A stretch of DNA of 41,778 nt from CAYGBW01 sp964348185. GTDB lineage: Bacteria; Desulfobacterota; BSN033; WVXP01. The stretch is from NCBI GenBank assembly GCA_964348185.1, contig CAYGBW010000059.1, forward strand, positions 1-41,778, written 5' to 3'. The position numbers and the translations under genes were made by a program. Positions 7,387 through 16,261 of the stretch are shown here, piece after piece; within the stretch, counting starts at the first letter, position 1, and every line of letters starts with the position of its first letter. The notes below the pieces were generated by a model, which did no database searches, was not told the origin of the DNA, and was given only the letters and a program-made list of their open reading frames with translations.

Positions 7387-8805
7387 ATGAATAGTCAAAT
7401 CACGATATCAACCTGGATCTTCTTACTGCTGCTTGTGATTACCGGTTTGGCGGTTTTGGATCGAATCCTGATTCCCAGTGTCCGCTGGTTTCTACGGCGC
7501 CGAATCAATCGTGTGATCGATGAGATCAGCACTCGCTTGGACATCGAAATCAGACCATTTCAACTGACCAAACGACAGGTACTGATTGATCGCCTGGTAC
7601 ACGACCCCAAGGTCATGGAAACGATCCAGGCCTATGCACAAGAACAAAATATGCCTCGCCAAGTTATCCAGGCACAAGTGCTGAGCTACGCCAAGGAAAT
7701 CGTACCGGCATTCAACGCCTATCTCTATTTCCGGATTGGTTACTGGCTGGCAAAGAGGGTTGCACGGCTTCTCTATCGGGTGCGTGTGGGTCTGGTTGAC
7801 AATGAGCGACTGGCGGCCGTAGATCGTGATGCCACGGTCGTGTTCGTGATGAACCATCGCAGCAATATGGACTATATACTCGTGGCATTTCTGGCTGCAG
7901 AACGAACGGCTCTCTCTTATGCTGTCGGCGAGTGGGCCAGAATCTGGCCGTTGCAGACACTCATTCGATGGATGGGCGCCTTTTTCGTGCGTCGAAGTTC
8001 CGGCAACCCCTTGTATCGCATGGTATTGGAGCGGTACGTCCATATGGCAACGAAAGAGGGCGTCTGTCAGGCCGTCTTTCTTGAAGGCAGATTGAGTCGC
8101 GACGGCCGGCTGCAACCGCCGAAGCTAGGGTTTGTCGATTATATGTTACGGGGCTTTGAACCAGAAACGGATAGAGATATTGTCTTCATTCCCGTGGGGG
8201 TAAACTACGATCGAACCTTGGAAGACCGGAGTTTGTTACGCACTTTGGATCCCCATGCCCAGAAGCGAAGCAAGTGGTTTGTACTCAAAACCACCATCGG
8301 GTTCATTTGGCACAACCTGGTGCTGATGGGTCTTCGCCGATGGCAGCGTTTTGGCTACGCTTGTGTCAACTTTGGTCCTCCCCTTTCCATGCGTGAATTC
8401 TGTAGGCTCCATCGCGTCAATTTCAGCAAATTAGACCGTGATGCCCGCTTTTCGACAGTCGAAAAACTCTGCAGCCAGTTGATGGCTTCGATCCAGCAGA
8501 TTATCCCCGCCCTTCCCGTGTCTTTGGTGGCCACCGTCATGGTTGAAGCCCGCGAACATTGGATGAGTGACTTCGATGTGAAAGGACGGGTGCATCGTTT
8601 GATTGAAGAACTTCAGGCACTTGACGCGCCTGTTCCTGTTCCAACGAGAACCCGTGAGCATACCATTCTTAACGCACTAAACATGGTCAAGTTGAGACGA
8701 ATGGTGGTTGAATCAAACGGGCTAGTCAGGGCTGACCCCGATTCCCTTGACATCTTGTCCTATTACGCGAACGCGATCGGTCATTGGCGACACCCTCGGC
8801 AATAA
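7387..8805 (+). CDS. PlsB-like glycerol-3-phosphate acyltransferase family protein
   Basis: Predicted membrane-associated acyltransferase of the PlsB/GPAT type. All four family motifs can be seen in the 472 residues: NHRSNMD at 156-162 (the HX4D catalytic pair H157/D162), GAFFVRRSSG at 197-206, FLEGRLSRDG followed by PKLGF at 231-249, and VFIPVGVNYD at 266-275. The N-terminus has one membrane helix (about 9-31). It is much shorter than E. coli PlsB (about 800 residues), so it is a PlsB-like relative rather than an orthologue. I chose the ATG at 7387; no strong ribosome-binding site is visible, and the upstream frame overlaps the DUF4019 gene. Acyl donor and acceptor are unknown. Confidence 0.8.
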   Translation: MNSQITISTWIFLLLLVITGLAVLDRILIPSVRWFLRRRINRVIDEISTRLDIEIRPFQLTKRQVLIDRLVHDPKVMETIQAYAQEQNMPRQVIQAQVLSYAKEIVPAFNAYLYFRIGYWLAKRVARLLYRVRVGLVDNERLAAVDRDATVVFVMNHRSNMDYILVAFLAAERTALSYAVGEWARIWPLQTLIRWMGAFFVRRSSGNPLYRMVLERYVHMATKEGVCQAVFLEGRLSRDGRLQPPKLGFVDYMLRGFEPETDRDIVFIPVGVNYDRTLEDRSLLRTLDPHAQKRSKWFVLKTTIGFIWHNLVLMGLRRWQRFGYACVNFGPPLSMREFCRLHRVNFSKLDRDARFSTVEKLCSQLMASIQQIIPALPVSLVATVMVEAREHWMSDFDVKGRVHRLIEELQALDAPVPVPTRTREHTILNALNMVKLRRMVVESNGLVRADPDSLDILSYYANAIGHWRHPRQ

Positions 8806-8923
8806 ATACGGCCGGATCGGCAACAGGTGGACCAGGTAGCCGACCTGGAGGGCCGCTCTACGGGTTTCCAGGCTTCTCAATCCCAATACCAGACGACTGA
8901 GTTTACCCATCATGGAGAAACAG

Positions 8924-9676
8924 ATGAATACCCGTTTTCGAGCCAGGTTGAACCGGGGTGAGCTACTCATTGGGACCCTCATTACTCTGCCTGCCTCTGA
9001 AGTTGCTGAAATTATGGCAGAAATTGGATTTGATTGGCTTTTTGTCGATACCGAGCACTCATCACTCGATGCTCGAGGCGCCCAGGCTATCCTTCAAGCT
9101 GCAGGGAATAGATGTCCATGTGTCATTCGGGTTCCTTCTAACGATGAAGTCTGGATCAAGAAAGCCCTCGATGTGGGTGCCGCTGGGATTATCGCTCCCC
9201 AAGTGAATTCGGCTTATGAGGCTGCGCGGGTCGCCCGGTGTTGCAAATACCCGCCTGAGGGATCCCGGGGTGTCGGTATGGCAAGGGCACACACGTACGG
9301 CATTCGGTTCCAGGAATATGTTGAAGAGGCCAACGAACAGATTGCAGTGATCATCCAGGCAGAGCAAATTGAAGGGGTCGAAAACATACAATCGATTGTC
9401 AAGGTGCCGGGGATCGATGCGATCTTCATAGGCCCCTATGATTTATCTGCGAGTTTGGGAAAAGCCGGGAACGTGAGCGCTCCTGAGGTTCAGAAAGCAA
9501 TCGAACAGGTGAGGGCCTGTTGTTTAACCTCAGGTATACGGCTTGGAATATTCGGTGCCAATGCCGAGGCGGTAAGCCCCTTCATCGAGCAGGGCTATAC
9601 CCTCATCGCGGTGGGTACCGATGCCCTGTTCATGGGGAAAACGGCAAGGGAAACGCTTTCTGACCTTAGGAGGTGA
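8924..9676 (+). CDS. HpcH/HpaI family aldolase (class II, pyruvate-type)
   Basis: Member of the HpcH/HpaI family, which cleaves or forms carbon-carbon bonds using pyruvate-type donors and a divalent metal. In the 250-residue product the expected residues line up with HpaI: base H45 in VDTEHSSLD, R69 in CVIRVPSN, metal ligands E147 (QAEQIEGVEN) and D173 (GPYDLS). The family also contains the macrophomate synthase and citrate lyase beta relatives, but this length and pattern fit 2-keto-3-deoxy-sugar or 4-hydroxy-2-oxo acid aldolases. I selected the ATG at 8924 because GGAGA lies 6 bases upstream; an ATG four codons earlier lacks a ribosome-binding site. A second, diverged copy lies at 40858-41625. 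Confidence 0.88.
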   Translation: MNTRFRARLNRGELLIGTLITLPASEVAEIMAEIGFDWLFVDTEHSSLDARGAQAILQAAGNRCPCVIRVPSNDEVWIKKALDVGAAGIIAPQVNSAYEAARVARCCKYPPEGSRGVGMARAHTYGIRFQEYVEEANEQIAVIIQAEQIEGVENIQSIVKVPGIDAIFIGPYDLSASLGKAGNVSAPEVQKAIEQVRACCLTSGIRLGIFGANAEAVSPFIEQGYTLIAVGTDALFMGKTARETLSDLRR

Positions 9677-9967
9677 TTAAAGCTTGAGGTTGGGCCACGG
9701 CCTCCCTCTTCCCCACCGAAGTCTGTGACTAGGGTTGAGACTCATCCCACTGATTAATGCGTTTGAACCGATTGAGTAGGTCGTGGAATTGCTTCTCAAT
9801 GGATGACAAGGGCAAAGGGCGCACGAGTCAGCCTGATCGTGAGATCCCAAAGTGGGTAGCCTACCGCCTTTGCATCCCAATATGGTACCATTGGTTGGTG
9901 CCCGTTCAAAAACTCCGGGCGGGCATTGACTCGCACTCCCATGGGTCGAGGAGAAATGAAAGGTAAA

Positions 9968-10465
9968 ATGGAAAAAGCGACTTTTGGAGCAGGCTGTTTC
10001 TGGGGTGTGGAAGCGGTGTTTCGGCGAGTCCATGGCGTTGTATCAACGTCTGTGGGTTACCTCGGAGGTACTCTGGAAAACCCGACCTATCAGGACGTCT
10101 GTTCGGGGCAGACCGGACACGCTGAAGTGGTGGAGGTTGTGTTTGATCCTTCCGAAGTTTCCTACGATGAGCTACTGACGGTCTTTTGGGAGAACCACGA
10201 CCCAACCACCCTGAACAGACAAGGGCCAGACATTGGCACCCAGTATCGGTCCGCGATCTTTTATCACGATGCCGCGCAGCAGAATGCGGCGCAGGCCTCA
10301 AAAGAGAGACTTCAGAGATCTGGCCGATACGAGAGAGAAATTGTAACCGAAATCACCCCTGCTTCTCAATTCTACAGGGCGGAAGCGTATCATCAACAGT
10401 ACCTCGAAAAACGGGGACTGGCCACTTGCACGATCAAAGAGAAGGACCGCGAAGGGCTCATTTGA
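9968..10465 (+). CDS. msrA: Peptide-methionine (S)-S-oxide reductase MsrA
   Basis: Reduces methionine-S-sulfoxide in free or protein-bound form, using thioredoxin to regenerate the enzyme. The catalytic GCFWG motif is at residues 9-13 (C10), with later family blocks YEVVFDPS-like EVVFDPSEVSYDEL, FWENHDPTTLNRQGPD, GTQYRSAIFYH and EAYHQQYLEKR. The 165-residue length is that of a single-domain MsrA; there is no MsrB domain. Start uncertain: ATG at 9968 gives the usual MEKATFGAGCFWG beginning, while ATG at 9956 is also in frame and lies close behind GAGGAG. The 291 bases between the aldolase and this gene show no convincing small gene. Confidence 0.93.
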   Translation: MEKATFGAGCFWGVEAVFRRVHGVVSTSVGYLGGTLENPTYQDVCSGQTGHAEVVEVVFDPSEVSYDELLTVFWENHDPTTLNRQGPDIGTQYRSAIFYHDAAQQNAAQASKERLQRSGRYEREIVTEITPASQFYRAEAYHQQYLEKRGLATCTIKEKDREGLI

Positions 10466-10573
10466 AAACTGAGGAACCCAAAGCTGGAGCGGACGGGATG
10501 AACCCCGGGCTTGCCTCCCTGGGTAGGCTTTCACTGAGAAAAATCCGAATCAAAGCGTGATCGGTTTTAAGTT

Positions 10574-11203
10574 ATGCGTCTTTCACTCATTGGAATGTCG
10601 GGATCGGGAAAATCCTATTGGTCCAAGAGACTTGCCGAACACGGTTTCAAGCGTTTCTGCTGCGATGATTTGATCGCAGCCAAGCTTGCCCCTGAGCTCG
10701 TCGGGCCAGATGGGGCTATGCTAGGACTCGGTGAATGGATGGGGTTCCCTTACCAGTCTCAGTATAAGGAACGTGAATCCAAATACCTGGCCTGTGAAAT
10801 CGAAGTCCTTACCGAAATCCTCGAGTACCTTGAGAACCATAAAAATCCTCTTGAGGAGAACACGGTTGTCGACACGACCGGGAGTGTAATCTACACGGGT
10901 GAAGAGATTCTGAAGAAGCTTCGCCAAAACACCAGGGTCATCTACCTGTCAACCCCACCTGAGATTCAGGACCGAATGCTGGAGGCATATGTAGCCAACC
11001 CACCACCCGTTTTGTGGCGGGGTGTATTTAGCAAGGGTCCAGACGAGACCACCGAGGACGCTCTGGCGCGTTGTTACCCCATCCTTCTGTCCTCTCGGCG
11101 ACGGTTGTATGAGCGATATGCGGATGTGGACCTTGACCATTACACACTTCGCAAGGAAGGCTTCGACGTAAGTGACTTGTTGAACCTAGCCCGGGGTCAC
11201 TGA
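10574..11203 (+). CDS. P-loop NTPase, shikimate/nucleoside kinase-like, function unknown
   Basis: A 209-residue protein with a P-loop at the very start (GMSGSGKS, residues 7-14) and a following FCCDDLIAAKL segment, in the position where shikimate kinase-like proteins carry an acidic substrate- or metal-binding residue. A Walker B-like VVDTTGSVIY lies near 98-107, then VIYLSTPPEIQDRM near 121. These show a small kinase-type P-loop fold, but I do not recognise a named family. The message likely continues from msrA (108-base gap) and is followed within 50 bases by the DinB-family gene. No strong ribosome-binding site is seen. Confidence 0.7.
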   Translation: MRLSLIGMSGSGKSYWSKRLAEHGFKRFCCDDLIAAKLAPELVGPDGAMLGLGEWMGFPYQSQYKERESKYLACEIEVLTEILEYLENHKNPLEENTVVDTTGSVIYTGEEILKKLRQNTRVIYLSTPPEIQDRMLEAYVANPPPVLWRGVFSKGPDETTEDALARCYPILLSSRRRLYERYADVDLDHYTLRKEGFDVSDLLNLARGH

Positions 11204-11250
11204 AAAACATCGGTTTGATCTTTCTCAAATCAACGTCTTGGGAGACGCTT

Positions 11251-11712
11251 ATGCACACAATTTTTTTGGCTTACCTGGATCGTCTTTGTGAACTCCACAC
11301 GGATATTGAGCGAGCGATTGAGGGGCTTTCCCAATCGGCATTGGATTGGGTTCCTGGACCTGACATGAATTCGATTTGCGTCCTTATCGTCCACTTGACG
11401 GGGGCAGAACGCTTTTGGATCGGTGATGTAGCGGGGAATGATCCGGTCGGCCGTGATCGTGACGCAGAATTTCGTGCGCGGGGATTGGACGCATCGGTGT
11501 TAAGAGACCGCCTGTCTGACACGATTGTTTACTGCCGCAACTTGCTAGGCAGGCTGACAATTGAGGATTTGGAATCCCCCCGTCAGTCGCCGATAGATGG
11601 CCGCCAAATCACCGTCGCCTGGGCACTTGCTCACGCCCTGGAACACACCGGGATTCATCTTGGCCATATTCAGATTACTCGCCAATTGTGGGAACAAAGA
11701 CGGGGAGCCTAG
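11251..11712 (+). CDS. DinB superfamily protein (four-helix metal-binding)
   Basis: A 153-residue protein of the DinB/YfiT four-helix bundle superfamily. The three expected metal-binding histidines can be seen: H48 in IVHLTGAERFWIGD, and H132 and H136 in ALEHTGIHLGHIQITRQLW. Superfamily members include thiol-dependent transferases (bacillithiol or mycothiol S-transferases) and damage-inducible proteins of unknown function. The start is the ATG at 11251, with GGGAGA a few bases upstream. It is the last gene of the plus-strand block; the 144 bases to the convergent hydrolase gene contain no obvious terminator. Confidence 0.8.
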   Translation: MHTIFLAYLDRLCELHTDIERAIEGLSQSALDWVPGPDMNSICVLIVHLTGAERFWIGDVAGNDPVGRDRDAEFRARGLDASVLRDRLSDTIVYCRNLLGRLTIEDLESPRQSPIDGRQITVAWALAHALEHTGIHLGHIQITRQLWEQRRGA

Positions 11713-11856
11713 CCGACCCCATGGTCTACCCCTCAAGGTGACGGCAAACCGCTTCACGTCTCGCCTCCGGTTCGTTTGGGCGTCAGACAAGAAACAGAAT
11801 GAGTCCACTCCGGGTCTAACAAATCCTCAAAGGAGGCATTTCCCCGTGACGACTCC

Positions 11857-12684
11857 CTAGCCAGAGAGCCTCTCGGGGCGGGAGGTGGAGGCCCGAACAA
11901 AGGACCGTAGAACGTTCATGTACGCCGCACCACCGACCCGATGGGTCTCGTTGTGGGGCGCCTCCGGAATCTCGTAGAACTGTTTGGGCTCCAATGCCGC
12001 CTGAAAGAGACGCCGGCCAAACTCGTAGGGGACGACCTCATCGGCGGGGCTGTGAACAAAGAGCTTCGAACACCGGACCCTGGGGATCTTGTTGATGGAA
12101 TCCATTTTGGTCCGCACCAGGAAACGCGGCAGAATCGGTATCATTTTCTTGCCCATGTCGGGGATCGAGGTGAAGCTGGACTGTACAATGAGACCGGCCG
12201 GCTCCACCTGGGTTGCCAGGTCAATACCCACGGCCCCGCCCAGGGATTCTCCATAGATGACGATCCCCTCAGGGTGAGCGTTGCGTCGGGTGAAGAGATC
12301 ATCCCACGCAGCCCGGGCGTCGAGGTACAGGCCCTTCTCAGAGGGACGGCCTTCACTCTTCCCATAGCCCCGGTAGTCGACAATGAAAACCTCTGCGGGC
12401 AGCGCCACCAACATGAGGATCATGTCATAGCGGTCGGTGATATTGCCTGCATTCCCATGGAAGAGCAGGAAAACCATTTCAGCGGGGATCGACACAAGGG
12501 AACCAGACTCTCTCAGGCACGGACGGCAGTACCAGCCGTGGAGGTTCACCCCGTCCTGGGTGGTGAGCCAGCGGTCTTCGATTCTCGGGACGATTTGCCC
12601 TTCATCGGCGTGGATTGGATCCACATCCCACATGCCTTCGGGGTACTTCGACGGAAAATAGATAAACTTCTCTTCAAACAGCAC
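11857..12684 (-). CDS. Alpha/beta hydrolase (BEM46/ABHD13-like)
   Basis: A serine hydrolase of the alpha/beta fold. In the 275-residue product, HGNAGN (76-81) forms the oxyanion region, GESLGG carries nucleophile S147, D215 in SPADEVVP and H244 in APHNE complete the triad. The start LFEEKFIYFPSKYP is the usual beginning of BEM46-like proteins, which often have a membrane anchor just before it; none is present here. I chose the GTG at 12684 because GGGAGGT lies 4 bases upstream; an ATG seven codons earlier has no such site. It has its own promoter at 12816-12845. Substrate unknown. Confidence 0.85.
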   Translation of the reverse strand: MLFEEKFIYFPSKYPEGMWDVDPIHADEGQIVPRIEDRWLTTQDGVNLHGWYCRPCLRESGSLVSIPAEMVFLLFHGNAGNITDRYDMILMLVALPAEVFIVDYRGYGKSEGRPSEKGLYLDARAAWDDLFTRRNAHPEGIVIYGESLGGAVGIDLATQVEPAGLIVQSSFTSIPDMGKKMIPILPRFLVRTKMDSINKIPRVRCSKLFVHSPADEVVPYEFGRRLFQAALEPKQFYEIPEAPHNETHRVGGAAYMNVLRSFVRASTSRPERLSG

Positions 12685-12756
12685 GGCTACCTCCCATGGC
12701 GACATCCATTACAACCCGGATGGACACCCCTTATCGCTTCAAATTCCAAGAGGTTT

Positions 12757-12781
12757 GCCCCCTCCCCTGGTTTGAGGGGGC
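12757..12781 (-). promoter_or_regulatory. Hairpin in the hydrolase 5' leader
   Basis: GCCCCCTC (12757-12764) and GAGGGGGC (12774-12781) make a perfect 8-bp GC-rich stem with a 9-base loop, lying between the predicted start of transcription (near 12809) and the GTG start. No T-run follows in either direction, so a terminator is unlikely. It may affect message stability or translation. The rest of 12846-13037 holds nothing I can recognise. Confidence 0.45.
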
Positions 12782-12815
12782 TCCCAAGGGACGCCTCTGC
12801 CTTGATTCGCAAATT

Positions 12816-12845
12816 AAGATACAAGATGGTTGTTTGAAATGTCAA
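12816..12845 (-). promoter_or_regulatory. Sigma70-type promoter of the alpha/beta hydrolase gene
   Basis: On the minus strand TTGACA (12840-12845) and TATCTT (12816-12821) are 18 bases apart. The -35 is a perfect consensus. Transcription would start near 12809, giving a leader of about 125 bases. It separates this gene from the large operon that ends at 13038. Confidence 0.6.
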
Positions 12846-13037
12846 AACCCTCACCCAGGGATCGGTAGAGATCAATCCACAGGGGGAGGACTCGGTCATT
12901 GGGTAGGATGGGGCTTACCTTTTCCATACCCACTTCAACGCCCATATCCTCTGTGGGCCTCTAACTCAGTCGTAAACACTTCCGGATATCTCTCTCTGAA
13001 GATGAGGCGTCGCGCACAAAGAGGGGCAATCGTAACT

Positions 13038-13814
13038 TCACGGCCCTGGATCCCGCTTGCGGAACAGCACGTCAACAAAATTGCGAACACACTGCTCGTC
13101 GGAAAGCCCATCGGTCGCCTCCTGGGGAAAAGATACGATCGACTGGAAATGGGTGGCGATTTCTCGAAATAGTTCGATTCGAGCCTGGGGATCCAGCCCA
13201 TCTCGCCTCAACAGGGCCTGTAGCGCGATCCTCCCCTCCTGTGTTGAGACATGCTGCCTCAAGCGGGCCACCAGATGGGGATACTCACGAAAAGAGTTGT
13301 ATTTACCCGTCAAGAGCTGATCCAAATTCGGCTCGGAAATCCGTGGATTCCGCACGACAACTGTGTTGGCGGCAAAGTCGCCGAACCGCTGGGCGTGCCG
13401 ACTGATTAGACAGGCCAATCCACCGACGACATAGAAGGCGGGTAACTTGTCCACACAGCGAAGGAGGTTTCGAATCACAATTTGGCTGAATTGGAGACGC
13501 AACCCCTGTTCGTCCAACACACGCAGACGGAGGAGACGTTTGCCAAGGGTCTGGCCACGCCAGTACCACTCCATCCCAATGCCGTACCCGATGAACACGA
13601 CAAAATAGCCTAGAATAGAGGCGCCCAGAGCCAGATCTTGACTGATCACTCCCAGCAACCCAAGTAACACACGAACAACTCGGTTGATGGCAAAAACGCA
13701 AACCCCATCAATCGTCCATGCCAGGAAACGCGTAACCGGTCCTGCCAACGCCAGAGAAAAAACGATCCCTTCGGGCGTTTTGATCGTCAGGGCATTGGTT
13801 TTTCCTTGAAGCAT
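13038..13814 (-). CDS. RDD family membrane protein
   Basis: A 258-residue membrane protein with the RDD signature: AGPVTRFLAWTIDG at about 25-38 (Arg in the first helix region, Asp35), a second helix near 60-80, and WYWRGQTLGKRLLRLRV further on, matching the TxGK motif of the family. About three or four helices occupy the first two thirds; the C-terminal third (about 160-258) is soluble and helical, ending with a FRKRDPGP tail. RDD proteins are often found with MoxR-DUF58-SpoIIM clusters, and some have been implicated in ion transport or membrane integrity, but this one's role is unknown. GAGGT lies just before the ATG. It is the last gene of the ten-gene block, 54 bases after the SpoIIM gene. 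Confidence 0.85.
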   Translation of the reverse strand: MLQGKTNALTIKTPEGIVFSLALAGPVTRFLAWTIDGVCVFAINRVVRVLLGLLGVISQDLALGASILGYFVVFIGYGIGMEWYWRGQTLGKRLLRLRVLDEQGLRLQFSQIVIRNLLRCVDKLPAFYVVGGLACLISRHAQRFGDFAANTVVVRNPRISEPNLDQLLTGKYNSFREYPHLVARLRQHVSTQEGRIALQALLRRDGLDPQARIELFREIATHFQSIVSFPQEATDGLSDEQCVRNFVDVLFRKRDPGP

Positions 13815-13868
13815 AACCTCACATCCAATAGATCGCGAACTTCATTCCCTTGAGTCCCGCGCAGCGGG

Positions 13869-14894
13869 TCAGTCCTCAAGGGGAGCCGAGTGGAGCGCTC
13901 CTCCCCCTTTCCTCGTTCCTGATTTCCACAGGAACAAAACCAGCAGGATGAGTTCTACCACCCCGAATCCGATCTTAACGTCGTAAGGTATAATAGGCTC
14001 ATGATACTGAGACAAAAAGGCCTCGACAAAACCGGCCCAGGCCAACAGAATCGCCACGCCGGAAATCAGGGTGACCAAATCGCGCGATATCCGTCTCAGC
14101 CGCATCTTCAGCGTTGTCCGCTCACCCCATCCGATCAGCGCATTGGCCAAGATCAGACCAGCCTGGCCGGCGAGGAGACAAGCGGGTAGCTCAACGACAC
14201 CGTGGGGCAGCAACCAGCCGACGAGGAATTTGGTTTCCCCTGCCAAAATATAGTCCAACACCACCGCACCGAGCATCACACCATTCCCAAAGAGCACGAT
14301 CACCGTGCCAATTCCCCAGGTCATACCCAGTGCGAGGAGAAAAATGGAAACCTTGGTATTATGCGTCATCAGATAGGTGGAAAAAACCGTCTTGACCCCC
14401 TTTAATCGATCCTCCTCCATGGTTTCTTCGTCGGCCACGCGCTCGGATGGATCGATCCGAAGATGGGAATAGGGCAGGATGACTGCCTTGGCGTCAGGAT
14501 CGAGGGAGAGGGCAAGCCCTCCAAAAGCACACCCCACAAGCATGATCGCCAGAGCGAGCCAAAACGCCCGGACATGGCGTCGGAACGTCCGGGGAAAGGT
14601 TCGGAAGAACCAGTGTAGGGGGGCGAGACGATGGGGCTTTTTACGCGTCTCGTGGATCTCCCCGTAGGCCCTCCCCACCAGGGATTCAAGGTATCGACGG
14701 GTTTGGGGCTCGGAACAAAACGTCGCGACCTTTGCCAGGTCAGCCGAGGTCCGCTGATAGAGATAGTGGACCTGTTTGACCTGCTCCAGGCCCATTCTGA
14801 ACCCAGGATCCCTTTCCAGCTTATCGAGGATGCCTTCCAAATCGGCCCAATAAGGCCTTTCTTCAGTGATGAATCTTCCCAGGTCAACAATCAC
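13869..14894 (-). CDS. Stage II sporulation protein M (SpoIIM/DUF95) family membrane protein
   Basis: A 341-residue membrane protein. After a soluble helical N-terminal region (1-105; a pattern such as LDKLERDPGF) there is a first helix (about 110-130) and then the SpoIIM core of four or more helices, with family blocks THNTKVSIFLLALGMTWG and LPHGVVELPACLLAG. Despite the name, this family occurs in many non-sporulating bacteria beside MoxR, DUF58 and RDD genes. I chose the GTG at 14894: it overlaps the DUF58 stop by 4 bases (GTGA) and has GAGG 8 bases upstream. The longer frame from 14945 would overlap the DUF58 gene by 55 bases. Molecular function is not known. Confidence 0.85.
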   Translation of the reverse strand: MIVDLGRFITEERPYWADLEGILDKLERDPGFRMGLEQVKQVHYLYQRTSADLAKVATFCSEPQTRRYLESLVGRAYGEIHETRKKPHRLAPLHWFFRTFPRTFRRHVRAFWLALAIMLVGCAFGGLALSLDPDAKAVILPYSHLRIDPSERVADEETMEEDRLKGVKTVFSTYLMTHNTKVSIFLLALGMTWGIGTVIVLFGNGVMLGAVVLDYILAGETKFLVGWLLPHGVVELPACLLAGQAGLILANALIGWGERTTLKMRLRRISRDLVTLISGVAILLAWAGFVEAFLSQYHEPIIPYDVKIGFGVVELILLVLFLWKSGTRKGGGALHSAPLED

Positions 14895-16261
14895 AGGAGC
14901 TGCCTCTGTTTGACATCGATGTATTGAGAAACCAGATGTGTGCATATCTTTTCGTTGTCCAGCAAAGAAAATCTGACCCCCTGCCGCTGTAGGCCCTTTT
15001 CCAATCCCCGAAGGCTCACCCAGAGAAAGTGTCCGCCGAGATCCCAGTACAGGTCATCCACTGACCCCACCCCTGGCCCAGAGAATAGGGGCCTGGCGCG
15101 GGGAGGTTTCATCATATTGACCAACACCAAATGGCGACGACACACATAGTCCATGTTCCGCACGAAACTCTCGGCCAGGACGAAATCATCCAGGTTGGTC
15201 AAGAACACCAGCAAAGCCCGCCGTCTGAGCCGAAAGCCCAGAAATGCAAAGAGTTCGTCGAAGTCTGGGGTGACACCCCGGGGCTGTAGGGTGTAAAGCG
15301 CATCCCTGCAGGCGTTGTAGTGGGTCTTCCCATTTTTCGCCCTCACGAAGTTCCGTACCTTATCGTCGAAGGTCAAAATACCAAACAAATCGCCCTGCCG
15401 CTCCGCGGCCAGACCCATGATCAGAGCAGCCGTAACGAATCGTTCCATAATCGTGGTCTGGGAGCCCTCTCTGTTACTGCTGTCTGAAATGCCACCTTCC
15501 CTTAAAGGATCTGCACGCCTCGCACTCAACCGGGAGCCGTCGATAATGACATAGACCTCCTGGGTTCGCTCGATCTGGAAGACCTTTGTGATGGGATGCT
15601 TCCGCTTGGCCGTGGCCTTCCAGTGAATGTCCTCAAAGCTGTCACCCCGGATATACTCTCGTAACTGTTCAAATTCTCGTCCCTTGCCAACCTGGCGTTG
15701 CGCGTGAATGCCGAGAAGTCCCCGGTTTAGAAACAGTGCGGCCAGGCTCTTTCTTTCAGGGAAGAGGCTGGGATAGACGCGAATCTCTGTGTGCATCGGT
15801 GCACTGGTTCGCATGGTCCAGAACCCCAGAGGCGAAGCGACCTCCAGATAACATCGATCGAGGGTGTATCGGCCCCGCTTCAATGGCTTACAGGGCCAGG
15901 AAAACCGTGAATAAGGACTCCCTTTCGGCAATAGGGCGAGGAGATCGTCGTTTGGAGAGGATATTTCCCCTGGAAATGCCAAGCCCAGTCTCAGGCGCCT
16001 GGCCTTCGTCTTATGATTTCGAATGGACAGTTCAATGGCCCCTTCTCGGTCTTTTGACAGACGGACCACCTCTGGAAGTTCAACGCTGATGCCATCAAAA
16101 GCCCCAAACCCGATTAGGCCATCCACGAGGGCTAGCACAAGGAGCACGGCAATCAAACTCATCAACAGGACCGCGGCAGCGGGCACCGCTATCGCCATCG
16201 CCGCAAAGGGCAGGATCACCAGACCAACCCAAAACAGCAATCTGGAATGGGGCACAATCAT
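14891..16261 (-). CDS. DUF58 domain protein (MoxR partner), membrane-anchored
   Basis: The 456-residue product has two N-terminal membrane helices (about 8-28 and 30-50), an extended beta-rich region, and the DUF58 hallmark REYIRGDSFEDIHWKATAK at residues 201-219. A vWA-like strand follows with VIIDGSR (238-244), where D241 and S243 could take part in a metal-ion adhesion site. DUF58 proteins are regularly paired with MoxR AAA+ ATPases, and are thought to be their vWA-type partner or client. Its ATG overlaps the MoxR stop by 4 bases (ATGA), so the two are translated together. Confidence 0.9.
   Translation of the reverse strand: MIVPHSRLLFWVGLVILPFAAMAIAVPAAAVLLMSLIAVLLVLALVDGLIGFGAFDGISVELPEVVRLSKDREGAIELSIRNHKTKARRLRLGLAFPGEISSPNDDLLALLPKGSPYSRFSWPCKPLKRGRYTLDRCYLEVASPLGFWTMRTSAPMHTEIRVYPSLFPERKSLAALFLNRGLLGIHAQRQVGKGREFEQLREYIRGDSFEDIHWKATAKRKHPITKVFQIERTQEVYVIIDGSRLSARRADPLREGGISDSSNREGSQTTIMERFVTAALIMGLAAERQGDLFGILTFDDKVRNFVRAKNGKTHYNACRDALYTLQPRGVTPDFDELFAFLGFRLRRRALLVFLTNLDDFVLAESFVRNMDYVCRRHLVLVNMMKPPRARPLFSGPGVGSVDDLYWDLGGHFLWVSLRGLEKGLQRQGVRFSLLDNEKICTHLVSQYIDVKQRQLL

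Noticed and set aside
9677..9967. Small gene or terminator between the aldolase and msrA
   Set aside because: Only weak inverted repeats (for example GCCCG...CGGGC near 9900-9922) and antisense frames; nothing with a ribosome-binding site and protein character.
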